From an uncultured Alphaproteobacteria bacterium (lineage in GTDB: Bacteria; Pseudomonadota; Alphaproteobacteria; CAAHEQ01; UBA3637), in NCBI GenBank assembly GCA_944391545.1, contig CALXTZ010000033.1:1-13280 (forward strand): DNA of 13,280 bases. The letters are read 5' to 3'. The translations under genes and the position numbers were made by a program. This document shows positions 6,772-13,280 of the stretch, piece by piece; the stretch's first letter is position 1; each line of letters starts with the position of its first letter. The notes under the pieces are model-generated. The model worked only from the letters and a program-made list of their open reading frames with translations, was not told the DNA's origin and searched no databases.

Positions 6772-7911
6772 ATGTTGAAATTATCCGGTTGGGTTGCCGA
6801 TGAAGAAGCTTTTATGGCAAAGTTATCTGCTTTTTGGGATGTTTTGCTGGTTGCCATTGTTATTGCTTTTGTTTCCGTAAACCAAGATTTGGAATACGAC
6901 GAAAACTTAAAAAGCATCCTTTTGTTCTGTGCGACGCTTTCCGTTTTTTATGTTTTGTATCGAATGATCCGTCGGTTTGCGCGGTTGTTGGATGAACCTT
7001 ATTTCGATTTTGAAGGCAGACCGCAGCAAAGAAAACAATCGTGGTTTTTGAATTACCTGATTAATCCGTTGTTTTTCTTTTGCGCCTTTTTGATTTTAAC
7101 GGGCCTGTTTCATGTCGATATTCAATTTATGAATCGCTTGTCCGTCGGGTTTCCTTTCGCGGGATTGGTCATTTCGACCAGGACGCTTATTTTGGCGGGG
7201 TTCGTTTTCCTGATTGTTCTGACGCTGACACGATTTGTTCAGCGGGTGACGTTGGAAAAATTACAAGAACACGTGGAAATGGGCATTACGTTTAAAAATT
7301 CTTTGATTGCCGGCATGGGGTATTTCGGCGCTGTTTTGGCTTTTTGCGGGTTGTTCGCAGCATTGGGCGCCAATGTATTGCCGTTTGTTTTGTTGTTGGC
7401 GGCTCTTTTTATCGGCATGTGCTTCGGATTAAAAGACATGATTCAAAATTTTGTATCCGGCATGCAAATTTTGTGGACACGTTCCATTAAAATCGGAGAT
7501 TGGATTGTGGTCGATCGGGCCGAAGGGTTTGTCAAGCGAATCACGCTGTGTTCAACCGAAATCGAAACATTAGACAAAGCTTCCGTGATTTTCCCCAATA
7601 CGGATATTACGACAAAGAAAATCGTCAACTGGACGCATGAGGATACAATCGGTCGGACGGAAGTCAAAGTAACAGTGCCTTACGGTGTGAAAATGCAAAA
7701 AGTGCGGGATATTATGTTGCAAATTGCAGATAATCATCCGAGCGTTTTGGAGGATCCGGCTCCGTCCGTAGTGGTGTTGGATATCCGCAAAGACAGCGCG
7801 GATGTAGAGTTAAGATGTTTTATTCCGAATAAAGTCCAGCGGTTTTCGATTGCCAATACGCTTCGGGAAGAAATTTATGATGCTCTGATAAAGGCCAAAA
7901 TTAAGGCTTAA
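6772..7911 (+). CDS. MscS-family mechanosensitive ion channel
   Basis: MscS-type channels open under membrane tension and release solutes during hypo-osmotic shock. The 379-residue protein has about six transmembrane segments (roughly residues 20-37, 46-66, 91-113, 131-152, 179-198 and 203-232). The last is the pore helix, with the family's Gly/Ala-rich pattern running into FGLKDMIQNFVSGMQI (218-232). The beta domain follows with the hallmark IKIGDWIVV (239-247), then VIFPNTDITTKKIVNW (272-287), and an alpha/beta C-terminal domain. It has more N-terminal helices than E. coli MscS (286 residues, three helices) and resembles the C-terminal part of the larger MscK/YbdG-type channels. GGGG six bases before the ATG supports the start. 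The stop codon overlaps the end of the convergent lipoprotein gene. Confidence 0.92.
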   Translation: MLKLSGWVADEEAFMAKLSAFWDVLLVAIVIAFVSVNQDLEYDENLKSILLFCATLSVFYVLYRMIRRFARLLDEPYFDFEGRPQQRKQSWFLNYLINPLFFFCAFLILTGLFHVDIQFMNRLSVGFPFAGLVISTRTLILAGFVFLIVLTLTRFVQRVTLEKLQEHVEMGITFKNSLIAGMGYFGAVLAFCGLFAALGANVLPFVLLLAALFIGMCFGLKDMIQNFVSGMQILWTRSIKIGDWIVVDRAEGFVKRITLCSTEIETLDKASVIFPNTDITTKKIVNWTHEDTIGRTEVKVTVPYGVKMQKVRDIMLQIADNHPSVLEDPAPSVVVLDIRKDSADVELRCFIPNKVQRFSIANTLREEIYDALIKAKIKA

Positions 7912-8197
7912 TCGGTTCCTGACATTGGAAAACGGCCGTGTTGGGCGTAAATAAAGCGCAGTTAAAATAACGGGTTCCGGTTCGTTTGGCTTCTTTATTC
8001 GTTGCCAGACAGGCTTTGTTGGCGATTCCCTGTAATTCGGCTTCATTGGTTATCAAACCGTTATAACAAACGGCGATTGTCGGGGCTTGGGATTGGCCGA
8101 CAAGGTGAGCAACACCGGCTTCTCTTCTCGAATCAACGTAAGGGGTGCATCCCGTCAGGGCGAAACACATTAAAATAAATGCGAAAAAACATCTCAT
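7901..8197 (-). CDS. Small conserved lipoprotein of unknown function
   Basis: Starting at the ATG at 8197, the product has 98 residues. It begins with a lipoprotein signal peptide (MRCFFAFILMCFALTGC) whose lipobox LTGC places the lipidated Cys at residue 17. No Asp follows at position +2, so outer-membrane sorting is expected. AGGAG lies 12 bases upstream of this ATG. The frame extends four codons further to a TTG at 8209, but AGGAG would abut that codon directly, so I reject it. The mature part has four more Cys residues in the spacing CYNGL, KACLA, YFNCALF and FQCQE, which suggests disulphides in the periplasm. This Cys pattern recurs in uncharacterised alphaproteobacterial lipoproteins, but I cannot give a function. 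It is convergent with the channel gene, with 11 bases of overlap inside a short inverted repeat (7900-7912) holding both stop codons. Confidence 0.8.
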   Translation of the reverse strand: MRCFFAFILMCFALTGCTPYVDSRREAGVAHLVGQSQAPTIAVCYNGLITNEAELQGIANKACLATNKEAKRTGTRYFNCALFTPNTAVFQCQEPIKP

Positions 8198-8294
8198 AGT
8201 ACTGGACAACTCCTATCTGTTTATGCCAAAATGTAAAAAGTTTAAATGAGCTTATTCTTTATACGCCATGTTGCAGCATTTGGAAAGGGGTTAA

Positions 8295-9308
8295 ATGGAA
8301 AAAAAGTATCGCCTCATCACACGGGATGATTTCGACGGACTGGTCTGTGCCGTTTTGTTGAAAAAATTGGATTTGGTGGATGATATCTTGTTTGTGCATC
8401 CGCGAGACATGCAACACAACCGGGTTATGGTGACTTCGGGCGATATTTCGGCAAACCTGCCGTATGTGCCGGGTGTGTATATGGCGTTTGATCATCACCT
8501 TTCCGAAAGCCGTCGCGTGGGCCCGCACACGAACTTTATTTGCGTGCCGGAAGCCCCCTCTGCCGCGCAAGTTATTTATGATTATTTTAACATGGGTGAA
8601 AAATTCCCCGGCGTTTTTGAAGAAATTTTGCAAGCGCTCAACAAGGCCGACACGGCTGATTTTACGGCGCAGGATATTTTAAATCCGCAAGGATGGGTTT
8701 TATTTAACTTTATTTTGGATCCGAAAACGGGATTTACGCGTTTTCACGATTTCCAAACCAGTCATGAAGATTTAGTTCGGTTACTCATCAATTCAATTGA
8801 AGGCATGTCCATCGACGACATTTTAAATTTGCCGGATGTGCAGGAGCGTGTGATGCTTTATCAAACATATCAGGATCATTTTAAAGATCAAATCGAACGG
8901 TGTGCGACGGTCTGCCAAAACTTGGTTGTCGTTGATTTGCGTGAGGAAGAAATTATTTACCCGGGCAACCGATTTTTAGTGTACGCGCTTTACCCGAATT
9001 GCAATTTGTCTCTGATGATCGAAAAAGATACCAAATCGGAACGAATTACATTTTCGCTCGGCCGGTCTATTTTGAACAGAACGTCAACGGTGGATGCCGG
9101 CGCGGTTATGGCCGAGTACAACGGGGGTGGGCATACAGGTGCAGGGACTTGTCAAAGTACGGATTTTGATGTAGAAAAGATAAAGATGGATTTGATTGCT
9201 GCCATATTGATGGCGTCCAAGAAAACGGATACGGGAGAGCTGTCGGATGAATATTCACGAGTATCAGGCCAAAAAGATATTCAACACATACGGGATACCC
9301 GTTCTTAA
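8295..9308 (+). CDS. DHH family phosphoesterase
   Basis: DHH proteins are metal-dependent phosphohydrolases that act on oligonucleotides, cyclic dinucleotides, phosphoadenosine phosphate or polyphosphate; the substrate here cannot be told from sequence. In the 337 residues I see motif I RDDFDGL (10-16), a Gly-Asp at 49-50, the name-giving DHH at 66-68 (AFDHHLSE), an acidic ADTAD segment (118-122) and the C-terminal DHHA1 glycine motif GGGHTGAGTC (277-286). All expected metal ligands appear present, so it should be active. It has no signal peptide and is cytosolic. AAGGGG four bases before the ATG supports the start. It is the first gene of the six-gene run, and its last 20 codons overlap the SucC-like gene, an unusually long overlap implying tight co-expression. 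A phosphodiesterase here could remove a nucleotide signal, but that is inference. Confidence 0.88.
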   Translation: MEKKYRLITRDDFDGLVCAVLLKKLDLVDDILFVHPRDMQHNRVMVTSGDISANLPYVPGVYMAFDHHLSESRRVGPHTNFICVPEAPSAAQVIYDYFNMGEKFPGVFEEILQALNKADTADFTAQDILNPQGWVLFNFILDPKTGFTRFHDFQTSHEDLVRLLINSIEGMSIDDILNLPDVQERVMLYQTYQDHFKDQIERCATVCQNLVVVDLREEEIIYPGNRFLVYALYPNCNLSLMIEKDTKSERITFSLGRSILNRTSTVDAGAVMAEYNGGGHTGAGTCQSTDFDVEKIKMDLIAAILMASKKTDTGELSDEYSRVSGQKDIQHIRDTRS

Positions 9309-10425
9309 GGGATGTATCGCTTATACGCCGGAGGAAGCTGAACGGTGTGCACAACGCATCGGCGGGAAAATGTGGGCCGTTAAAGCACAAATTCATTCGA
9401 ATGTCAGAGGACATGGTTCTTTTATTGAAACAGAGGCCGGTGCCAAAGGCGGTATTCGGTTTGTTTCGTGTGCTGAAGATGCAAGGCGAGAAGCAGCTAA
9501 TATGCTGGGGAAAACGTTGGTAACACCTTTAACCGGACCGGAAGGCCAGGAAGTCAAAAAAGTTTATTTGGAAGAATACGTCGACATCGCGTTGGCGTAT
9601 GCGTTAAGTATTTATATTGATTTCAGTGTGGAAAAAGTATTTTTATCGCTGGCGGATGTGACCGAAAACAAAAAACGCCCGAAATCTTTTTTAACCGAGC
9701 TGGATATTAATAAAAAGATGACGGCCGTGAAAGCAACGGCGTTGGCGGCTAAATTGGGCGTGCCTCAAAAACACATTGCCAAAACAGCTAAAGTTATTCA
9801 AAAAATGTACGAGATTTTTAAAACTTATTCGGCATTTCGCATTGATATCAATCCGTTGGTGGTAACGACGGATAACCGGTTGTTTGCGTTGGACGGAAAG
9901 ATTGCTTTTGATCCGGATGCCGTCGGCAAGTACAAAGAAATTACCTGCATGCGGGATGTGGAAGAGGAAACGCCCAGCCAAATCAAAGCTCGACTCAATA
10001 ATTTCAGATATATCAAATTAGACGGCAATATTGGATGTATCATTAACGGATCAGGTCTCGGGATGGCGACGTTGGATTTGATTCATTTGTACGGCGGGAA
10101 AGCGGCTTGCATTTTGGACTTGGGCGGAGAACCGACCAAGGAAACTGTCACGAATGCTTTTAAGTCTATTTTATCGGAACCGAACGTCGAAGGCGTTCTT
10201 ATTAATATTTTCGGCGGCTCTTCCAGATGTGACGTGATTGCAGAAGGGTTGATTGCGGCGTCTCGGGAAATTAGCATCGGTATGCCGTTGGTGGTGCGAA
10301 TGGACGGGACAAATGCGCAAATCGGATGCCGATTGTTGTTTGAATCCGGTTTGCCGTTTACGGTGAAGCAAAGCATGGATGAAGCGGTTCGTGTGATTAT
10401 TCAATCTGTACAGGAGATTGTCTAA
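9247..10425 (+). CDS. SucC-like ATP-grasp protein (divergent succinyl-CoA ligase beta-subunit paralogue)
   Basis: The 392 residues align end to end with succinyl-CoA synthetase beta subunits. The N-terminus MNIHEYQAKKIF is the classic SucC start, then come K46, E109/E110, INPL with N202, LDGK with D216, the linker LDGNIGCIINGSGLGMATLD and the ligase segment INIFGG-RCD. It is not ordinary SucC. The Gly-rich nucleotide loop, about GGRGKAGG in E. coli, here reads VRGHGSFIETEAGAKGG within residues 53-69, with extra residues. The STEGG-type region is SLADVTENK, GGG-TKE is GGEPTKE, and FGGIVRCD is FGGSSRCD. ATP and magnesium ligands look kept, so nucleotide binding is plausible, but ordinary ligase activity is doubtful. 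The ATG has GGGAG nine bases upstream. TAATG overlaps the SucD-like start, so the two are probably translationally coupled partners. Confidence 0.88.
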   Translation: MNIHEYQAKKIFNTYGIPVLKGCIAYTPEEAERCAQRIGGKMWAVKAQIHSNVRGHGSFIETEAGAKGGIRFVSCAEDARREAANMLGKTLVTPLTGPEGQEVKKVYLEEYVDIALAYALSIYIDFSVEKVFLSLADVTENKKRPKSFLTELDINKKMTAVKATALAAKLGVPQKHIAKTAKVIQKMYEIFKTYSAFRIDINPLVVTTDNRLFALDGKIAFDPDAVGKYKEITCMRDVEEETPSQIKARLNNFRYIKLDGNIGCIINGSGLGMATLDLIHLYGGKAACILDLGGEPTKETVTNAFKSILSEPNVEGVLINIFGGSSRCDVIAEGLIAASREISIGMPLVVRMDGTNAQIGCRLLFESGLPFTVKQSMDEAVRVIIQSVQEIV

Positions 10426-11321
10426 TGAGCATTTTGGGAAATGAAAAGACGCGTGTGATTTGCCAGGGCATTTTGACGCCGGAGGGGTTAAAGCATACAG
10501 AGCAGTCTCTGGCTTACGGGACGCATATCGTCGGCGGCGTTGCCAAAGGGAAAAAGGGGGATCAGATTTTCGGCATTCCGCTTTACAATACGGTGAAGGA
10601 AGCCGTTCGGGCGCAGCAGCCGGATGTCAGTGTGATTTATGCAGCGCCTTTACAGGCGGCGGAAGAAATTATGGCGGCAATTGAAGCGGGTGTTCCTTTG
10701 ATTGTCTGTACGACCGAGCGTGTGCCGGTTCAAGATATTTTAAAAATCAAAAGTTTGTTGAAAAAATCCAAAAGTCGTTTGATCGGCCCGGCGTCGCAGG
10801 GAATTATTACGGCAGGTGCCTGCAAAATCGGCACGATGCCGGCACATTTGTTTCAAAAGGGAAACGTCGGTATTATGTCTCGATCCAGTTCCGTTATGTA
10901 CGAAGCGTTACAACAATTGCATAAAAAAGGATTGGGTGTGACGACGTGCGTCGCTTTAGGGGCTTATCCGGTTTTAGGGACATCCTTTAATGATATTTTG
11001 GATTTGTTTTTGAAAGATAAACAAACACAAGCCATTTTATTAATTGGTGAAATCGGCGGTAACTTTGAACAGGTTTTAGCTCAATATTATGCGAAAAAAA
11101 GGCATAAAAAACCGTTAATCAGTTACGTGGTCGGGAGCTTTGTGCCGCCCAAAACGTACATGGGTAACATCGGTGCGATTGTCAGCGAGGAAACCGAAAC
11201 GGCCTCCTTTAAAAAGGACGCGTTGAAAAAGGCAGGTTCGGTGATTGTTGACTCTCCCGTTCGGATCGGCGATGCTGTTTTTAAGGCGTTAACGCAGGGA
11301 ATGGATAAGGAACAAAAATGA
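10425..11321 (+). CDS. SucD-like CoA-binding protein lacking the catalytic histidine
   Basis: The 298 residues align along their whole length with succinyl-CoA synthetase alpha subunits (MSIL start, VICQG, AYGT--VGGV--GK, IGEIGG with E209). In the real enzyme a His in MGHAGAI carries phosphate between ATP and substrate. Here the same place reads MGNIGAI, so the residue is Asn248 (codon AAC, 11166-11168). Other active-site changes are GPNCPG to GPASQG (121-126), SRSGTLTYE to SRSSSVMYE (152-160) and GGDP to GAYP (179-182). The CoA-site TGSQG is LTPEG. The fold is conserved while the chemistry is lost. I therefore read it as a regulatory or binding pseudoenzyme paired with the SucC-like protein. 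It overlaps the ChpT-like gene by ATGA, placing it in a signalling operon, not among TCA-cycle genes. Confidence 0.88.
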   Translation: MSILGNEKTRVICQGILTPEGLKHTEQSLAYGTHIVGGVAKGKKGDQIFGIPLYNTVKEAVRAQQPDVSVIYAAPLQAAEEIMAAIEAGVPLIVCTTERVPVQDILKIKSLLKKSKSRLIGPASQGIITAGACKIGTMPAHLFQKGNVGIMSRSSSVMYEALQQLHKKGLGVTTCVALGAYPVLGTSFNDILDLFLKDKQTQAILLIGEIGGNFEQVLAQYYAKKRHKKPLISYVVGSFVPPKTYMGNIGAIVSEETETASFKKDALKKAGSVIVDSPVRIGDAVFKALTQGMDKEQK

Positions 11322-11872
11322 GTGTCTCTTTAACAAATTTGGTTTATACGCGGATCAGCCACGATTTATCCAATGCGGCCGGGGCAGTTTACAACGGAAC
11401 CGAGTTGTTGGCGGAAGATCCTGTCGGCGTTCAGGAAACGGCCGTGCTTTTGCAAAACAGTGCGCGTGTTTTGATGGCGCGGTTAAAATTTTTCAGACAA
11501 GCTTTCGGATTGCCGAATATCGAAGCGGATGATGCGACGCCTGATTATTTGGAAACATTGTCGACGCCGGTAAAGCTTATCGGTTTTTGTGTGGATCCTT
11601 TGTGCAAAGTGTGTGTTATGGTTTTGGCGGACTGTCTTATTCGCGGCGGAACCGTTCAAATCGAAGACGACAAAATAACGGCTACCGGCCCGGCGTTAAA
11701 AGTGGCGCCCGAATTACGGTGTGTTTTGGAAGACGGGCAGTCTGTTACGAATCCGGCGTTGGCTCCGGCTTTGTATGCATTCCATTTGGCGCAGAAACAG
11801 CATATCCGCTTTTTATTTCAGCTGGATGAAGAAAAGCAGGTTATTTCCTTAAAAAAAGTTGTCAATTCTTAA
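11318..11872 (+). CDS. ChpT-like histidine phosphotransferase
   Basis: ChpT proteins are dimeric histidine phosphotransferases found in Alphaproteobacteria. In Caulobacter ChpT passes phosphate from the kinase CckA to the cell-cycle regulators CtrA and CpdR. The 184-residue protein has the expected length. It starts with the phosphorylation helix RISHDLSNAAGAVYNGTELL, with His15 at the same position as in Caulobacter ChpT and followed by the usual Asp. The second helix ends in the family motif FFRQAFG. A degenerate ATPase-like domain follows (about residues 80-184), which in this family does not bind ATP. Phosphotransfer residues are intact. Whether this is the cell-cycle ChpT or a paralogue devoted to the neighbouring genes is open; it is the only phosphotransferase visible here. 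It starts within the SucD-like stop (ATGA). Confidence 0.85.
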   Translation: MSVSLTNLVYTRISHDLSNAAGAVYNGTELLAEDPVGVQETAVLLQNSARVLMARLKFFRQAFGLPNIEADDATPDYLETLSTPVKLIGFCVDPLCKVCVMVLADCLIRGGTVQIEDDKITATGPALKVAPELRCVLEDGQSVTNPALAPALYAFHLAQKQHIRFLFQLDEEKQVISLKKVVNS

Positions 11873-11906
11873 AAAATATGGCATCTTATGATATAAGGAA
11901 AAAAAC

Positions 11907-12263
11907 ATGAAGAAAGCGCTGATTATTGAAAAAGCTGCCCATATTGCGGCCATTACCAAAAAAATGCTGGAAGATTTGGGATTTACAGGTGTCGTCGTTG
12001 ATAATGAAGCGGATGTTTTGCCTGTGTGCAAGAAAGAGCAGCCAGAATTGGTCGTCATGTGTTATTCCGTTTGTCAAGATGACAGCGCTGTTTTTATTCC
12101 AAAGATGAAAAAAATATGCCATCCGCAGATTATTTTTTGTTCTTCTAACACGGCACCTGATAAAATTCAAGAGGCCTTGGATGTTGGTGTGGACGAATAT
12201 ATCATGAAACCATTCGATCATGATATTTTGCAAAGCAAAATTGCGATGGTCGGATTGTTATAA
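11907..12263 (+). CDS. CheY-like receiver protein without the phosphoacceptor aspartate
   Basis: This is a stand-alone receiver domain of 118 residues. Its C-terminal half matches the alphaproteobacterial CheY type found with CheR: IIFCSSNTAPDKIQEALDVGVDEYIMKPFDHDILQSKIAMVGLL in spaced segments, with the conserved Lys101-Pro in IMKPFD. The N-terminal half has lost the phosphorylation site. The acidic pair (usually Asp-Asp in VDDS) is E8-K9 (IIEKA), and the position of the phosphorylated Asp (LDWNMP in relatives) is Cys52 in LVVMCYSV (codon TGT, 12060-12062). The switch Thr/Ser region is kept as CSS. It is probably not phosphorylated in the normal way and may act as a docking or allosteric partner of ChpT or CheR. 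AAGGA precedes the ATG, and 34 bases separate it from the ChpT-like gene. Confidence 0.9.
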   Translation: MKKALIIEKAAHIAAITKKMLEDLGFTGVVVDNEADVLPVCKKEQPELVVMCYSVCQDDSAVFIPKMKKICHPQIIFCSSNTAPDKIQEALDVGVDEYIMKPFDHDILQSKIAMVGLL

Positions 12264-12275
12264 AGGAAACCGGCC

Positions 12276-13163
12276 ATGATTCCAAATGATTTTTACTTCA
12301 TCGCTCAAATGTTAAAGGAACGCTCCGGGTTTTCTTTGACGGCCGATCAGATTTACTTGCTTGAAAGTCGGTTGGGGCCGATTATTCGGCAAAACAACCT
12401 CATCAGTTTGGAGGACTTGATTAATTCGTTAAAGCTGAATGATGAGGAGTTGAAAGAGGCTGTTATTGAAGCGGTCAGCATCAATAACACGCGCTTTTTT
12501 CGCAACAAGTATGTTTTTAGAACAATTGAAGAATTTTTACGTTCAGAGCTGAAGCAAAATCCGCAAAAGAAAAATATTAAAATTTTATCGGCCGGGTGTG
12601 CCAGCGGTCAGGAACCGGTATCAATCGGCATTTTGTTGAAAGAAATGAACCTGCCCGAGGATATACAGGCAGATATTTATGCGCTTGATATGTCGCATCA
12701 TATTATTGATCGGGCTAAAAAAGGCGTTTATACGCATTACGAAGTTCAAAAAGGGTTGCCGATTCGGTTATTGCTGAAATACTTTCTGCATAAAGAGGAG
12801 GCTTGGCAAGTCCGCCCGGAAGTTATGAAAATGATTCATTATCATGTGCATAACATTATGAATGTTTTTTATGAAAACGACTTTGATATTATTTTGTGTC
12901 GCAATATGTTGTCGTATATGACGGATGAAGCACAGAAAAAAGCTTTGCAAAATTTACATGATGTTTTGTCGGAAACAGGGGTGTTGATTGTGGGCGCTTC
13001 GGAAGTTTTGCATTATATGGACGGATTTGAAAAAGTGCCGGATAAAATGGGGTGTTATCAACTGAAAAATGAGGAAAATAAACCTCTCGATGTATCCCCA
13101 AAATCGGCGTGGACGTTGATTAAGAAGCCTCTTTTTAAGCCGGCAATTCCTAAGAAAAAGTAG
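12276..13163 (+). CDS. CheR-type protein-glutamate methyltransferase
   Basis: CheR transfers methyl groups from S-adenosylmethionine to glutamates of chemoreceptors; paralogues work in other signalling systems. The 295-residue protein shows the N-terminal helical domain (about 1-75, LKERSGFSLTADQIYLLESRL). Next are NTRFFRN (71-77) and the SAM-binding loop LSAGCASGQEPVSIGI (104-119), where the usual Tyr after EP is Val. The acidic ALDMS strand end (136-140) follows, then YEVQKGLPIRLLLKYF (155-170), the beta-subdomain region, and CRNMLSYM (208-215), where relatives have CRNVLIYF. All main motifs are there, so activity is likely. The C-terminal tail is Lys/Pro-rich and ends in KKK. AAGGAAA before the ATG and a 12-base gap after the receiver gene place it in the same transcript. 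No receptor, CheA, CheW or CheB gene is visible in the window. Confidence 0.93.
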   Translation: MIPNDFYFIAQMLKERSGFSLTADQIYLLESRLGPIIRQNNLISLEDLINSLKLNDEELKEAVIEAVSINNTRFFRNKYVFRTIEEFLRSELKQNPQKKNIKILSAGCASGQEPVSIGILLKEMNLPEDIQADIYALDMSHHIIDRAKKGVYTHYEVQKGLPIRLLLKYFLHKEEAWQVRPEVMKMIHYHVHNIMNVFYENDFDIILCRNMLSYMTDEAQKKALQNLHDVLSETGVLIVGASEVLHYMDGFEKVPDKMGCYQLKNEENKPLDVSPKSAWTLIKKPLFKPAIPKKK

Positions 13164-13165
13164 AG

Positions 13166-13199
13166 GAATTGATCGCAATTTTAGTTTTTGTATTTTTTT
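13166..13199 (+). terminator. Weak intrinsic terminator after cheR-like gene
   Basis: AATTG (13167-13171) and CAATT (13176-13180) form a short AT-rich stem with a four-base loop ATCG. T-rich sequence follows, including TTTTT and TTTTTTT. The stem is weak, but its place directly after the last gene of the run fits a transcription end. Confidence 0.35.
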
Positions 13200-13213
13200 C
13201 TCTTGACAAAATC

Positions 13214-13229
13214 GGGGGGGGGGGGGGGG
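13214..13229 (+). repeat. Homopolymer of 16 G, with a second G7 nearby
   Basis: An unbroken run of 16 G begins five bases after a perfect -35-like TTGACA (13203-13208). A further run of 7 G occurs at 13264-13270. No gene is recognisable in the 117 bases after the CheR gene. Such a tract could be a hypermutable site, or a base-calling or assembly artefact; the sequence alone cannot decide. Confidence 0.6.
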
Positions 13230-13280
13230 AAACAAACGGGAAATTACTCAGCTGTTTCCTGAAGGGGGGGAAAGAAAGAT

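Noticed and set aside
7900..7912. Inverted repeat ATTAAG-G-CTTAAT at the convergent gene ends as a bidirectional terminator
   Set aside because: The centre is one base, too short for a hairpin loop, the stem is AT-rich and no T-run follows; it is explained by the two overlapping TAA stops.
8198..8294. Divergent promoters between the lipoprotein gene and the DHH gene
   Set aside because: Promoters must exist here, but I could not find a -35/-10 pair of good quality and spacing on either strand, so none is listed.
8295..13163. CtrA-type TTAA-N7-TTAA boxes that would tie the operon to the cell cycle
   Set aside because: I did not find a correctly spaced pair near the gene starts.
13249..13260. 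Twelve bases AGCTGTTTCCTG identical to part of a common cloning-vector primer site
   Set aside because: The flanking bases on both sides do not continue the vector sequence, so a chance match is more likely than vector contamination.

Overview
The window looks like a chromosomal segment of an alphaproteobacterium of moderate G+C. The lineage call rests on three things. The histidine phosphotransferase belongs to the ChpT type, which is characteristic of Alphaproteobacteria. The response regulator and CheR beside it carry alphaproteobacterial sequence signatures. The aspartyl-tRNA synthetase is also of the alphaproteobacterial kind. I see no insertion sequences, tRNA or rRNA genes, CRISPR arrays or phage genes. 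No gene-free stretch exceeds 300 bases.

Left part, minus strand, positions 1-3722: a DUF3108 periplasmic protein is followed by an OpgB/LTA-synthase-like membrane phosphoglycerol transferase, then aspS, whose 3' end lies beyond the window. The 226-base gap before aspS is the most surprising part. It has a good promoter (TTGCCA, 17 bases, TATAAG). It then has a leader that closes with a textbook T-box antiterminator/antisequestrator bulge, complementary to a tRNA acceptor end with discriminator G73, as in tRNA-Asp. T-box riboswitches are known mostly from Gram-positive phyla and are not expected in Alphaproteobacteria.

Middle part, plus strand, positions 3754-7911: rmuC (genome maintenance), pyrG (CTP synthase) and an MscS-family channel. 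A promoter, a tiny leader ORF and a terminator-like hairpin precede pyrG, suggesting attenuation. A strong intrinsic terminator separates pyrG from the channel gene, which has its own promoter. A small lipoprotein gene converges on the channel gene with overlapping ends.

Right part, plus strand, positions 8295-13163: six tightly packed genes that look like one operon. They encode a DHH phosphoesterase, a SucC-like ATP-grasp protein, a SucD-like protein, a ChpT-like phosphotransferase, a CheY-like receiver and a CheR methyltransferase. The first five genes are joined by overlaps or a short gap, and the receiver and CheR by 12 bases. The SucCD-like pair is not the ordinary TCA-cycle enzyme: the SucD phosphohistidine is replaced by Asn and the SucC glycine-rich loop is rewritten. 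The receiver has lost its phosphoacceptor Asp (Cys instead) and half of its acidic pair. The module therefore combines an apparently intact phosphotransferase and methyltransferase with a degenerate CoA-ligase pair and a degenerate receiver. My working idea, which is inference only, is a metabolite- or nucleotide-sensing signalling unit.

The last 117 bases hold a weak terminator and an extraordinary run of 16 G, which could be a hypervariable tract or a sequencing or assembly artefact.
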